64,000 nt of DNA from Teratosphaeria epicoccoides (GCA_021401465.1 JADDMT010000009.1:372001-436000), one strand, 5' to 3'; counted from the first letter of the stretch, positions 54,660 to 64,000 are shown. The notes: generated from the letters alone by a model not told the origin. A program made the numbers and translations.

Positions 54660-55039
54660 GGACCCGTGCGGTTGCGTGGTCGTCGCGTGACATGAGTGTG
54701 GGTGAATGGGAGGACTGAAGGAGTCAGTCTGCGTGTAAAATTGGGCGGCGTCATGACCTGGCGTCAAGATTTTTTCTCTTTTTTGGTGTGGAATAGTCTT
54801 ACAATTGGGTAGATTCGACTTCAAAACCTCGATCATCTGCTCTTACACGAGAAATGCTTCTCTCCTCTAATTCAACATTGTGAAGTAGAATTAACATCGT
54901 GCAGCAGACTTCGCCATGGACGTCATCTATACGGTCTCGAACTGACACCCTTCGACGCTATGAATCTTCTTGACCTCATCATTCATCAAGAAAATCTCCA
55001 TGCACACTCCCTGCTCCGTCAACACCATCTCCTCCTCCT
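54660..55039. other. Intergenic, convergent 3' ends
   Basis: 380 bp between stop codons. Nothing specific apart from AT-rich 3' UTR-like sequence. Confidence 0.5.
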
Positions 55040-56542
55040 TCACCCCTCCATCATCGTATCATCCCCCCCGTCGCCGACTCCCTTTTCGACTACCGTTCCC
55101 CTGCCCCTCCCCTCCAGCAACTCCCTCCTCACCTCCGGCCCGATCTGCTTATGCCCCCTCACCAACAACAAATCCAACAACGCCTCCCTCTGATCCTCCG
55201 TAATCTCATTCTTATACCTCTGCGCAAACGCCAGCAGGCACTGATGCCAGAGCACGGGCAACCGCTCGTTGAGCATGCCCTTCTTACTCCCTATCATCTC
55301 CACATCCCCGTCCGGTTGTGCAGTCGCTCGGAACCGTAGAAAGTGGAAGACGAGGGCGTCGACCACACGGTAGGGGAGTGCGTATTTCTTTTCCAGCAGC
55401 GTGCGAATGAAGATGTTGCAGGCGCCGGCGGACTCGACGTCTTGCATCATTTGCTCGGCGGCGAGTTCGCAGAGGCGGTAGAGGGCCGACGCGGAATGGA
55501 GGACGGGTATGGAGACGCGGGCGATGACGGAGCTGATGATGGCGGCTTCGCGGAGAGTGGCTTGACCGGACGCCACGAGCGGGAAGAGCAGGCCGCGGAA
55601 GAAGGCGGCGGGTTTGTAGAGCGACTTCTTGAGAGCCTTGTAGAGATGGACGTTGAGCTTCTTGGTGTCGAGTATGTCGTCGCGGACGCGGGGGAGGAGG
55701 ATGTCGGAGCAGAAGGCTTGGGCGAGGGCGGGGCGGGCGGAGGTGAAGAGTTTGGTGGCTTCGTAGACGGCGTGGGGGGTCCAGGAGTCGGGGCGGGTGA
55801 TTGATAGCAAAGTGTCCCATTGGGGAAGGGTGGGGATGATTTTGAAGGGTTTGGGGAGTTTGCCGGATTTGTAGCGGGAGAGGAGGATGCCGACTTGGGT
55901 GTAGACTTGGACGACTTTGGCGGGGAGTTCGATGGCGTCGTCCGGATCCCCACCGCCTTGGATGTGGAGGGGTTGTCTGTTTGAGGCTGCCTGTTGAGCT
56001 TCGTGTGCTGCAATCTTCTCGAGGATCAAGTCGGCGAGGTTGGTGCCGGGTGCCTGCGCTTCGTCTTCAGCTGCGTGTGGCTGAAGTAATGTTGCTGGGT
56101 CGAAGGATGGGTTGAACTTGTTGAATGCCTCCAAGTCTGCCGGGTCAATTTCCGCGTCCGCCCCCGCATTCTCCTCCACCTCCTCCTCCTCGCTCCCCCA
56201 CGCCCCCTCGCCATCGTACTCCCCCACCTGCGCCCCATCTTCCCCCTCGTCGTCGCTCCCCACATCCCGAGGAAATCTGGCGTGGAAGGCGAAGGCGGTG
56301 CTGGGTGCAGGTGGCTGTCGCGCCTTCCGCTCCGCCTCGTCTTCGTCCGCCAGGTCCCGCGCGAGATGGAGAATGGTGCGGGAGGCCTTGCTGTCGACGT
56401 AGGCGTCTTGGTCTTCATGACTCGACTTCCGCTTCTTGCCCGCTTTCTGCTTGAGTGGCTCAGACGGCGAATATTCTTCGCTCAGTGGGTTGTGGCGGCG
56501 CTCTGGCCGGGCGGAGGCGGTGCTGGCTTTGGGCATTTTCAT
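55040..56542 (-). CDS. ENP1: Bystin / Enp1 ribosome biogenesis factor
   Basis: A 500-residue intronless frame; the first ATG is 56542 (MKMPKAS), with a second at 56536 (MPKAS) that is equally plausible. The N-terminal 200 residues are charged (KKRKSSHEDQDAYVD, then an acidic EEEEVEENAGADAEID block). The bystin domain starts at about 200: LPKPFKIIPTLPQWDTLL, WTPHAVYEATKLF, LYKALKKSLYKPAAFFRGLL, REAAIISSVIARVSIPVLHS, LEKKYALPYRVVDALVFHFL and LPVLWHQCLLAFAQRY, all close to Enp1. Enp1 is required for 40S subunit maturation and pre-rRNA cleavage, binding Ltv1 and Tsr1 in late nuclear pre-40S particles. The C-terminus is Gly/Asp-rich and short. Starts 154 bp from BRE2. Confidence 0.97.
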   Translation of the reverse strand: MKMPKASTASARPERRHNPLSEEYSPSEPLKQKAGKKRKSSHEDQDAYVDSKASRTILHLARDLADEDEAERKARQPPAPSTAFAFHARFPRDVGSDDEGEDGAQVGEYDGEGAWGSEEEEVEENAGADAEIDPADLEAFNKFNPSFDPATLLQPHAAEDEAQAPGTNLADLILEKIAAHEAQQAASNRQPLHIQGGGDPDDAIELPAKVVQVYTQVGILLSRYKSGKLPKPFKIIPTLPQWDTLLSITRPDSWTPHAVYEATKLFTSARPALAQAFCSDILLPRVRDDILDTKKLNVHLYKALKKSLYKPAAFFRGLLFPLVASGQATLREAAIISSVIARVSIPVLHSASALYRLCELAAEQMMQDVESAGACNIFIRTLLEKKYALPYRVVDALVFHFLRFRATAQPDGDVEMIGSKKGMLNERLPVLWHQCLLAFAQRYKNEITEDQREALLDLLLVRGHKQIGPEVRRELLEGRGRGTVVEKGVGDGGDDTMMEG

Positions 56543-56696
56543 TGAGTCCAAGTGGATGTGATTGATGAATTATTGCCACATGAATACCTGAATGGATGAA
56601 TCAAAATTGTTATCGATAAGCCCCCGGCTGAGACCGAGGCGCGAACTGGAGAACGCGTCTTGATCCGTGAATCACATGGATTAATCATCCACAATC
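56543..56696. promoter_or_regulatory. Shared divergent promoter region, ENP1 / BRE2
   Basis: 154 bp between the two start codons. It must contain both transcription starts. No TATA box is visible; AT-rich stretches (TGATGAATTATTGCC, ATCAAAATTGTTATCG) may be a nucleosome-depleted core. Confidence 0.55.
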
Positions 56697-58481
56697 ATGG
56701 CCGACGAGCACTTGCCACCACCGCTGCTACCACACCAGAGCGAGCACGAGCATACCCCCGCCGTCTCCTCCCCCCTCAATCCCACCGCTCCGCCCCGAAC
56801 TCAATCCAAGACGCTCCTCCCACCACCCCCGATTCAGCGAGAGCAGCGCGAGAAGAAGGAATCGCTGAAGAAGCGTGAGAGCAACGCCGGCAATGCATCC
56901 CCTGCGCCCACCTCCACCACCCTCGGCAAGCGCAAGGCCACCGCCACCCATTCATATCCCTGTCCTTCCCCCCAGCGCTTCAACATCCCTCCGCCCCGGC
57001 CCGAAGACTTCAAGCTGCCCAAGGAGGACATTATGGTCTCGCACGAGCCCAACGAGCTGAAGATGCCCAACAGCGAGCGCGAGCTGTACAAGCCCCACGA
57101 CCTGGCCGAGAACAAGAAGGGCTACCGCTATCAGAGGGCCATTGCAGACCCCACCTTCCCCCACAAGCAGTTCTACCGCGCCACATCCCCGCCACCCCAT
57201 TACAGTCGTCTCAGCTTCGAGGACGCCGACCGAGCCATGCACTTCGCCACCAACGCTCTCATCACCACCAACGAAAAGGGCTGGCGCATGGTGCGCTCCA
57301 ACGTCTGCGCGAGAGAAGGCACGCTCTACTACGAAATCAAAATCCACCGCGGCGTACCCCGAGACGGCCCCGCTGAAGCCGTCTCCACCGGGCCCCAGCC
57401 GCACGTCCGCTTCGGCTGGGCACGACGAGAGGCCCCCCTCGACGCCCCCGTCGGCTTCGACGGCTACAGCTACGGCGTCACCGACATCCGCTTCGAGACC
57501 ATGCACCGCAGCCGCCCGGGCAAATTCTTCCACGCCAAAAATTCCACCAAATCCAAATCCGCCAAAGCCGCCGCACTCGCCCCGGAACCCGTCAAGCTCG
57601 CCCCCAAAGACCAACACATCCAAGAAGGTGACGTCGTAGGCGTCGAGATCCAACTCCCGTCCCTCAGCCTCCACCAAAAAGTCGTCTCCGGCGTCTACAA
57701 CCCCGCCGTCGACGTCGGCGACGGCTTCGACGAACTGCGCCCGTACCTGGAGCCCGGCGCGGACACCGCCGACATCATCCGCGACCGCATCCCTGTGCCC
57801 TACAAAGGCAACACCTACTTCGAAGTCCTCGACCACGTCGCCAGCAGACCCATGGAAGTCTACACCGACCGCCAAACCAACCTCAACAATCTCAACAACC
57901 AGATGGGCCAAAACGCCGCCAACAAAGACATTGTCAAAACACCCCCCAACCCAAACCACGAACACCCTTCCCTCCGCACCCTCCCGCACAGCGCGATGCG
58001 CATCTACAAAAACGGGACCCTCATCGGCACAGCCTTCGAGAACCTCCTCGCATTCCTGCCCCCGGCCTCCGCCCCATCCAAAACCATGGGCGCGCGCGAA
58101 GGGTTCGACGACGGCCTGGTCGGCTACTTCCCCGCCGTCGCGTGCTTCTGGGGCGGGATCGCGGAGGTGAATTTCGGGGACACGCGCGATGGGTTCTGGT
58201 GCGCGCCGGGGCATATCACGGCGACGAGAGGGGGGAGCGCGGATGTGGATGGGGATGTGGAGATGGGCGGTGGGGGGAGGAAGGACGCGTGGAATCCCGG
58301 CAGGGTGGCCAGAGGGGTCGGGGAAAGGTATCGCGAGCAGATTGCCGAGGATGTGGTGTGGGACTTGGTGGATGAGGTGGACTTTTACATGCAGGATGGT
58401 GGGGTGGTGCCGAGGGCGGACGGTGGGGAGGGGAGCATGGAGAGGGAGAGGGGGAGAGGGAGGTTGAAGGAGGAGGAGTGA
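56697..58481 (+). CDS. BRE2: COMPASS subunit Bre2 / Ash2-like SPRY protein
   Basis: A 594-residue intronless frame. The first 90 residues are Pro/Ser-rich with a basic patch (QREQREKKESLKKRES). Residues about 115-460 match Bre2/Ash2: LYKPHDLAENKKGYRYQRAI, SRLSFEDADRAMHFATNALI, then the SPRY core GWRMVRSNVCAREGTLYYEI, VRFGWARREAPLDAPVGFDG, YSYGVTDIRFETMHRSR. It then has GDVVGVEIQLP, MRIYKNGTLIGTAFENLLAF, GLVGYFPAVACFWGGIAEVN. Bre2 with Swd1, Swd3 and Set1 forms the COMPASS H3K4 methyltransferase. A Gly/Asp/Arg-rich tail follows. No PHD or winged helix, as in fungal Bre2. Converges with EDC3, stops 89 bp apart. Confidence 0.95.
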   Translation: MADEHLPPPLLPHQSEHEHTPAVSSPLNPTAPPRTQSKTLLPPPPIQREQREKKESLKKRESNAGNASPAPTSTTLGKRKATATHSYPCPSPQRFNIPPPRPEDFKLPKEDIMVSHEPNELKMPNSERELYKPHDLAENKKGYRYQRAIADPTFPHKQFYRATSPPPHYSRLSFEDADRAMHFATNALITTNEKGWRMVRSNVCAREGTLYYEIKIHRGVPRDGPAEAVSTGPQPHVRFGWARREAPLDAPVGFDGYSYGVTDIRFETMHRSRPGKFFHAKNSTKSKSAKAAALAPEPVKLAPKDQHIQEGDVVGVEIQLPSLSLHQKVVSGVYNPAVDVGDGFDELRPYLEPGADTADIIRDRIPVPYKGNTYFEVLDHVASRPMEVYTDRQTNLNNLNNQMGQNAANKDIVKTPPNPNHEHPSLRTLPHSAMRIYKNGTLIGTAFENLLAFLPPASAPSKTMGAREGFDDGLVGYFPAVACFWGGIAEVNFGDTRDGFWCAPGHITATRGGSADVDGDVEMGGGGRKDAWNPGRVARGVGERYREQIAEDVVWDLVDEVDFYMQDGGVVPRADGGEGSMERERGRGRLKEEE

Positions 58482-58570
58482 GTAGCGAGGTAATCAATAG
58501 TACGTGCTGCTGCTCCTTGCGGGCCTGCTTGATGATTGAGCTTGAAATGGTGGCCGGGGGCCTCGGTAAT

Positions 58571-61023
58571 CTACTCCACGTGTCCCTCGTCCTCCACAAA
58601 CTTCAACCCCGCCACCCACTGCGCGCCAAACGCCACCGCCTCCTCCCTCCTCAACGCAATGTTGATCCCTATATCCGCCACACTCATATCCCACCTCTCC
58701 CCTCCCTTGGCCGTCGCCTCCAGTAGACCCTGCACCGGCGCGCCCAACGCCACCACCTTCTCCGGCCTCACGGCCAACGGCTCGCCCTCGACCACCGTCG
58801 CCGACCCGTCCAACCCGGAGACGCCCGACGGACATGCCACCGACAGCACGGGCGCCCGACTCCGGTTCGCCCAGTCGATCATCTCGCGCGCCTCTCGCTG
58901 CGCGTCAGCGGCGTGTTGAGCGTTCGGATCGAGCAGGGAATCGTACGTCCCGCCCGCGAGCAGGGCATCGATAATCACCGCCGGCGGACCCGCGAGGTTC
59001 TTGATGTACCCCGAAGCCTTCTTCCACGCCCCACGCTTGATGTTCGCGCCGCCCCGCTGCATGCGCTTCAGCATCGACGTCTGGGATTTACACTGCGGAT
59101 CTCGCATTTCGGAGGATTCGTACAGGGCTTCCGAGACGATGATGTTGCATTGGCGCGTCACGAAGTGGCGGGCGGCTGCCATGGCTCGTGCGCCGACCGA
59201 GTGGTTGCCGGCGAGGATGACGATGACCGGGGTCTGGCTGCGGTCGAGGTGCAGGCTGGAGCTCATGCTGCCGCGGAGAGTGTTGGCGCGGGAATCGCGG
59301 CGGCTGCCGGCGGAGGGGTCGAACATTGTCAGGGCGATTTCGGCTACGCATCGTGCGGCGCTTTCGGTGATGGCTTCTGGGGTCAGGCCGTAGCGTGTTA
59401 TCGTCTCGGATTCGAGCGTGTCGAGAGCGTTTGGATGGAGGACGGGGCATAGAGCGAGTGTCTGCGCAATTATCAAGTGCGGCTCCTCAGGATCTTCCGA
59501 GACCGGCATGGCCGTCCTGACCGCAGACGCCGCCGATTGCGGCGATCGTCCTCGGTCTCGTCGCGGTGATGATGTGGCGATCGAAGGCAACGGCTTACTG
59601 CCACGTCTCGCCCGCGATGCCACTGACCGTGACACGCGATCTGACGACAGGGACGCCGTCAATGGATGCTGCAGCTTGCCATCCACCTGACCGCTATTCT
59701 GGCGGCTGGGGGGCTGCTTCTTGCCGAGACCTCCTCGGGTGGTTGAGTGTTTTGATGAGGACCTGCCGTTCGCAAATTTGAGCTCCGTGTCTGCGTCGCT
59801 GGTGCTGTCGTCATCGCTGAGGTGCTTTGGCGCCAGTTTTGGACTGATTACATTTTCGGTCGGATGGAGATTCTTCCCGCCGTACGTGCCCGGACGGGCG
59901 ACACGATTGTGACCGGCCAGACGGTCTTCATCCGCCGTAGTATCATCTCGCTTTAGCTCGTCAAAGACGCCCTTTTTGTCGAATTTGAGGTTGCTCGCTT
60001 CAAAGTCGAAGTCACCCCAATCTTGCACGTCTGTAGCATCCTCGGTCGCCCATCCATTCAGCGCTTCCTTCTGTTGCTCCCGCTGTCTCCTGCTCGGGTT
60101 CTTGGCTGCTGACGGCAGATCTGCCATGCTGGCATTTTGAGGAGATGGCTGAAGCAACGGGGTCTGCCGCCATCCCTTTCCTCTCTTCACCGACCCATTC
60201 ATGTCATTGCCGTTCCTCGAGACCTCCACGTTCATGACCGGCGGCGGAGCAGAGCTCGTGGCCAATGGAGCCGTCCCCTTCTTCTTCTGTCCTCTTCGGA
60301 GCTTCTTCTTCCCTGCTGCCTCGCTGTGCTCGTGAGCCTCCTCTGCGCCTGCTTCGGCAAGCGCCGGAGTTGTCAGCTTTGGGAGCCGTGGCTGCGACGG
60401 CGGATTTGCCGCGAGCTCTGGTATGCGACTCGTCTTTCGGCTCGCATTGGGTGTGCTGCTTGGGTGCGCCACGAAGGGCGAATTATTGCTTGGTAGACGC
60501 TCGGCGGCCGTGGCCAGCATCGACTTGACAGGCGTCGCGGGCGCCTCCTGCAGCGGGGGCGTGGATGTCGCAGGCGATGGTCTCTTGGTATAGCTCACGA
60601 TGGCTGGGTCCATGATGGGAGGAGGAGGAGGAGGAGGTCGCGGTGGCTCATTTTGCCGCTGGAAGTGCCGGGGCGGAATGGGGTGCATCGGGGCTTGAGG
60701 CGGGTGTGTGGGGGGCAACGGGGGTGGTTGAGAAGGCTGCGGACGCTGGGTCGGGATGGCATTGGCGTCGATGACTTGGAGGTCGGCGATGGCTTGGGCT
60801 TGGACGGTCCAATGGCCCACCTGGGAGGCATCGGGGAAGACGACTGCGGAGAGTCAGTCGCATCTCCACCATCTCCACCAGTGATGATCGGGTATCACGT
60901 GTTCTCACCATCCTGCAATGCCAATGTCTGTCCCGCGACGACTTCTTGGATGCGGCCCAGCAGGATCGTGTTGGGCGGCTGCTTGAGCGTGACCTGGACC
61001 GTCTTCCCGACGAAGTCCGCCAT
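58571..61023 (-). CDS. EDC3: Enhancer of mRNA decapping 3
   Basis: Exons 60909-61023 and 58571-60843 on the minus strand, intron 65 bp; 795 residues. The N-terminal LSm domain begins MADFVGKTVQVTLKQPPNTI, with ILLGRIQEVVAGQTLALQD crossing the splice, then VVFPDASQVG. The FDF region is at about 290-340: DVQDWGDFDFEASNLKFDKK then GVFDELKRDD. The C-terminal YjeF_N domain (about 500-795) has TPVIVILAGNHSVGARAMAA, AVIIDALLAGGTYDSLLD and APVLSVACPSGVSGLDGS. Edc3 scaffolds P-bodies and activates the Dcp1/Dcp2 decapping enzyme, with FDF recruiting the Dhh1 helicase. Three domains in normal order. A Pro-rich and a Lys-rich linker lie between them. Confidence 0.95.
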
Positions 61024-61390
61024 GCCTGATCCAGCAAGAGTCAGTCAGCCTGTCACAACCGAGGGGAATCCTCGTCCGGATGAGTGAGGCGGCGTATGAC
61101 CAACAAACAAATATATGTCCAGAATGGTGCATGTAATAATGCTGTATACAGTATACGCGCTCGCGTGGCAGCCGAAACCCTAAAGGGATTGCGGTTTGCA
61201 GGGAGGAGGGACAATACACGGTAATACTATCTGCCTGCAATACTGTAATGCCATCTGGCTGTAATACCATCTGGCTGTAATACCATCTGCCTCCAGAACC
61301 ACAATCCTCATCACATCAACACAATACGCAATGTCGTCAAGTCGTCACCATCACCAACCCCCCCATCACGCACTACCGCCTGGAGAGCGT
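61024..61390. other. Intergenic upstream of EDC3 with 16-bp repeats
   Basis: 367 bp separating EDC3 (start) from the next minus-strand gene (its stop). It contains the EDC3 promoter and a small tandem array listed separately. Confidence 0.55.
61244..61291. repeat. 16-bp tandem repeat, three copies
   Basis: Unit TGTAATACCATCTGGC at 61244-61259, 61260-61275 and 61276-61291, with one change in copies 1 and 3. A more degenerate copy lies just before, near 61220. Located 220-270 bp upstream of the EDC3 start. Confidence 0.8.
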
Positions 61391-62066
61391 TTATTTCTTC
61401 GTCTCGTCCGCCGTCTGCCCACCGCCCAACATTCCCGTCACGCTTCCCACGGCGCCCGACGCACCACTGTACAGACTGCCGCCAGCATTCTGAGCCGACT
61501 TGGCTCCCCCAGCCACACGGTCCGCTGCAGCACCACCAGCACCCCCACCGTAAGACCCAGAGTCGTCCTTGCCGCCGCGCTCAGCGCGGTTGATGCCCTC
61601 CTTCGAGACCGCATCGCCGACCGGCTGCAGCAACCCGCCCTGTCCGATTTGCCCCGCGGCGAGGTTGTGGACCCCGTCTTGCAGCTGGTCGACCGGCTCG
61701 ACGCCCGTCACTTTGGACTTGTCGAGGGTGTCTGCAGGACTTTTGTCAGAGCCAGATTGGCATTCGATCGAGGGGTGAGGGGTCACGGCACTCGCCTTTG
61801 GTCGCGTAGCTGGCCTTGTTGTGCGTGGTGAACCACTGCAGGTACATGTCCTCGATCCAGGGCATCCAGTTCTCATACTGGCGGTGGTAGCCGTCCTTGA
61901 TCCACTCGGTGTAGGACATGTTCTTCTTCTTGTCCTCGGGCAGGCTGGCAAAGGTCTTCTGCTTCTGCTCCTCGCTCATGGCGTCCCATTTCTGAGAGGC
62001 GTCGCTCGCGGAGCCCTGCGCGTGGGACGTTGCATCCTGTGCTGTTTGCGGAAGCTTGTCCGCCAT
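61391..62066 (-). CDS. Small Gly/Ala-rich fungal protein, possible stress protein
   Basis: Exons 61796-62066 and 61391-61731 on the minus strand; 203 residues. The 64-bp intron has a GC donor (AAAG|GCGAGT) with a good CTGAC branch and CCTGCAG acceptor. Residues 1-40 are Gln/Ala/Ser-rich helices (MADKLPQTAQDATSHAQGSA). The central part is an aromatic block: SYTEWIKDGYHRQYENWMPW then IEDMYLQWF. The C-terminal half has VTGVEPVDQLQDGVHNLAAG and VGDAVSKEGINRAERGGKDD, ending in a Gly/Ala/Ser-rich tail with GGAAADRVAGGAKS and GMLGGGQT. No named family; composition is like hydrophilin/LEA-type stress proteins, an inference. A GT-donor alternative exists but its branch site would sit too close to the acceptor. 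Confidence 0.75.
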
Positions 62067-62493
62067 CGTTTTGCAGTCAACACAATATGGCTGAGAGGTT
62101 ATGTGGGCAATGAATTGTGTGCAGAATGAAAGGAAGTTTGGCACGGTTATCCCTACCTGCTGTCACGGCAGAGCGGAATGCGACTTGAGATCATAAACTC
62201 ATCTTGCCTTGCTCTGGAGCCCTCTGTGAGGGTGAAGGGTGTCAGAGATCCCTGCGATTTCTACGTCACTGTACGCGTGCACTGATGGATACAGTCCGCG
62301 TGCCAGGAGTCTCGCGGTGTGACGCAGTGAGAAGAAGTGGGCATCGTCAGTCCCAGGTTGGGCCCGTGTCCCGCTGTGCCACTTCCGTCACCCACCTCTG
62401 ATTGGCAAGCCTGTCTTGCTATCTTGCTGGAAATCTGACCGTGACTCTGCCCTCTGATTGGTTGCTCGAAACATACTGGTCACGTGATGCAGT

Positions 62494-62601
62494 GAAGTCA
62501 GCGGCAGGTTAGCAATTAGCAAGCTTGCCAGCTAATTTGATTGATGATCCCCCGTTTAATTAGCTGGGAGGCTTGCTAATCGCTGTCCTGCCGCTGACTT
62601 C
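62494..62601. repeat. 108-bp foldback inverted repeat
   Basis: Arms 62494-62537 and 62558-62601, 44 bp each, pair at 39 of 44 positions around a 20-bp loop. The outer 15 bp (GAAGTCAGCGGCAGG) pair without mismatch. It lies about 185 bp before the hydrolase start codon. Confidence 0.85.
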
Positions 62602-62728
62602 CCAGCGTTAGATCAGCTAGGAATCGATGCATAGATTAACTAGAATTACTTAACCTATTCGATTTGTGGCCAACTATTTAGTACGATGAAGCAAGCAGCT
62701 TGCCATCAAGCAAGAGAGTGGACGGAGG

Positions 62729-62737
62729 TATAAAATA
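62729..62737 (+). promoter_or_regulatory. TATA box
   Basis: TATAAAATA, 49 bp before the ATG at 62786. Confidence 0.5.
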
Positions 62738-62785
62738 TCTCATTGTGAACGTGAGTCTCTGGACTTTGGTCGAAGCGGCCCGCAA

Positions 62786-63703
62786 ATGGCCACCAACGCC
62801 ATAGTCCAAGAATCGGATGTCTCATCAGAACAGACACTGCCATTCGAGGAGCTGAACACTGAGCAGACCAGCACCATCCTGTTCATCCACGGAGCACTCT
62901 CCTCGCACAAAGAATGGGATCTGGTGACTCCTCACCTCCCCGACTACCATCTCCTGCTACCCGACCTACCAGCTCACGGCCTCGCTCAGAATCTCGCGCC
63001 TTTCACCAAAGCCAATTCTGCCAAACTCCTCGCCAACACGGTGCGCGAACACGCAAAGAACGGGAGAGCTCATGTGATCGGTCTGAGTCTCGGAGCCCAC
63101 GTGGCCCTCGAGCTCCCGGTCAGCGATCCAGAAGTCGTCAACGATGCCTTCATCACAGGTGTCAACAGCTTCGCACGCGGCCCGCTCGCCAACTACATCG
63201 CACCGCGAGCTCTGTGGCTGGACGTCAATTCTCAGAAGCTTGCGCCAGACTGGCTCATCCGCTGGTTGACCGGCGGCATGGAGCCCACCCGCGACAGCAC
63301 CGCGACGAGCCTGGCCACATGCAAGGACATCGCCGGCGTGTTGACGAGGGCTGACGATGGGAACGCAGATGCGTCGTAAAAGCCATGGCGAGCGCGGACG
63401 TTCATCATGTGCGCGGGCAAGTCGGGGATACTGCCGACTGCTGACCCGCCCAAAGCCGCGAGAGGATTGAGAGACGTCGCACGCGAAATGAATGCAGAGA
63501 CGGTGGCTTACACGCATCCGCAGATGAGACATGCCTGGAGCAGACAGGATCCAGCACTGTTTGCCAGGACGGCAAAGGCGTGGTTTATGAGGGAGAAGAT
63601 CCCGGAAGGCTTTGTAGAACCCCCGTCACGCAGACAACGAACGGCCCATTGTGCGTGTTCCTGCTTGGGTCCGTCGGGCCTTCGGCCTTGCTGTGGAGCT
63701 TAG
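62786..63703 (+). pseudogene. Alpha/beta hydrolase interrupted by an in-frame stop
   Basis: The frame from 62786 encodes 197 residues: STILFIHGALSSHKEWDLVT (oxyanion HG), then HVIGLSLGAHVALEL with the nucleophile Ser, then an in-frame TAA at 63377-63379. Translation in the same frame continues with clear family sequence: KPWRARTFIMCAGKSGILPT, and YTHPQMRHAWSRQDPALFAR with the catalytic His, to a stop at 63701. The 197-residue product would lack the His and be inactive. Either a recent nonsense change, a sequencing error, or a 45-bp in-frame intron (63338-63382, GTGTTG ... AAAAG), which would delete the stop and 15 codons. After EGFVEP the tail is unlike the family, so the original stop may also be lost. 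Enzyme class: serine hydrolase of unknown substrate. Confidence 0.75.
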
Positions 63704-64000
63704 TTGTGAAGAGTCGTAGCCTGCTGAAGACGGTACGCCCGACATAATCCCGTGCTCAGCCATATTTACGGCCTGACAACCGGTGAGCGCTTGCAAATTT
63801 CGTCGATCTCTAAAGACTATGAGCGAGCATCAGAAAGCAGTGGCATACCTGCGCGCACCAGCAGCCATAAATGCGGGAGCTTGTGAGCGCTAGTAGGATG
63901 GCTTGACGTACGGGCGGGAGTGACGCACTGTTGGCCAAGCTTATTTGCGAGCTTTCAATTAGACTTTTGTAGAAACTGCTTCGATATCGTACCGGGCTGC
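63704..64000. other. Intergenic at window end
   Basis: 297 bp with no open frame of interest or repeat. Confidence 0.5.

Larger units (their letters stand above)
62067..62785. other. Intergenic, divergent promoters with a foldback
   Basis: 719 bp between divergent genes. It contains an E-box-like CACGTGA at 62481, two ATTGG (CCAAT-type) words near 62400-62460, a 108-bp foldback and a TATA box, listed separately. Confidence 0.6.

Noticed and set aside
56952..58214. 420-codon open frame antisense to BRE2
   Set aside because: It mirrors the strongly C-ending codon use of BRE2 on the other strand; composition (Val/Gly/Asp-rich) is typical of such shadows.

Overview
The window is 64 kb of nuclear DNA from a filamentous ascomycete (Pezizomycotina). 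Evidence: genes broken by short GT-AG introns of about 47-110 bp with internal CTRAC-like branch sites, fungal-type families (sedolisin, Ark/Prk kinase, sugar porter, COMPASS Bre2, Enp1, Edc3, Saf1-like F-box/RCC1, Gep4), and genes on both strands without operons. A dothideomycete (Capnodiales/Mycosphaerellales-like) is my guess from overall protein style; the sequence alone does not prove it. I see 27 protein-coding genes that look intact or nearly so (one, the 16.7 kb oxidoreductase, lacks a normal splice acceptor), plus two damaged ones. I found no rRNA, convincing tRNA, CRISPR or complete transposon.

Layout. 0-8 kb: a long disordered protein with a PH-like C-terminus (possibly cut at the window edge) converges on an Ark1/Prk1-family actin-regulating kinase. 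9.7-13.4 kb: an eight-exon sugar transporter and an aprataxin/Hnt3-type DNA repair protein. 14.4-22 kb: a CCCH protein with a possible NYN-like domain, a Gfo/Idh/MocA oxidoreductase, an AAGAB/Irc6 adaptin-binding protein, and a divergent pair SmD3/GEP4. 23.5-35 kb: a conserved unknown, eIF4B (TIF3), a Tim17-like membrane protein, a four-helix membrane protein, a zinc-ribbon disordered protein and an acidic protein with a mitochondrial-like presequence. 36-45.8 kb: a secreted sedolisin protease, a single-pass S/T-rich membrane protein whose two exons only join once an intron is removed, a Gly/Tyr/Gln-rich glycine-zipper protein and an F-box/RCC1 protein. 46-54.7 kb: an Rib2/Pus9-type pseudouridine synthase, a 2-oxoglutarate oxygenase, a decayed secreted alpha/beta hydrolase beside an AT-rich patch, a repeat-rich mucin-like secreted protein and an 80-residue single-helix protein. 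55-63.7 kb: a compact housekeeping block (ENP1, BRE2, EDC3), a small Gly-rich protein, and an alpha/beta hydrolase interrupted by an in-frame stop, with a 108-bp foldback in its promoter.

The genes do not form one pathway. Several act in RNA metabolism (SmD3, Edc3, eIF4B, Enp1, the CCCH protein, the pseudouridine synthase), as expected by chance in a gene-dense fungal region. The accessory-looking stretches are 36-43 kb and 47.7-54.4 kb, where secreted or surface proteins, repeats and broken genes gather. The most interesting signals are splice-site oddities (two GC-AG introns and one acceptor that reads GG instead of AG), the two damaged hydrolases, the foldback, and the prion-like glycine-zipper protein with a natural six-histidine run. 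I see no clear evidence of a wholly new biological system.
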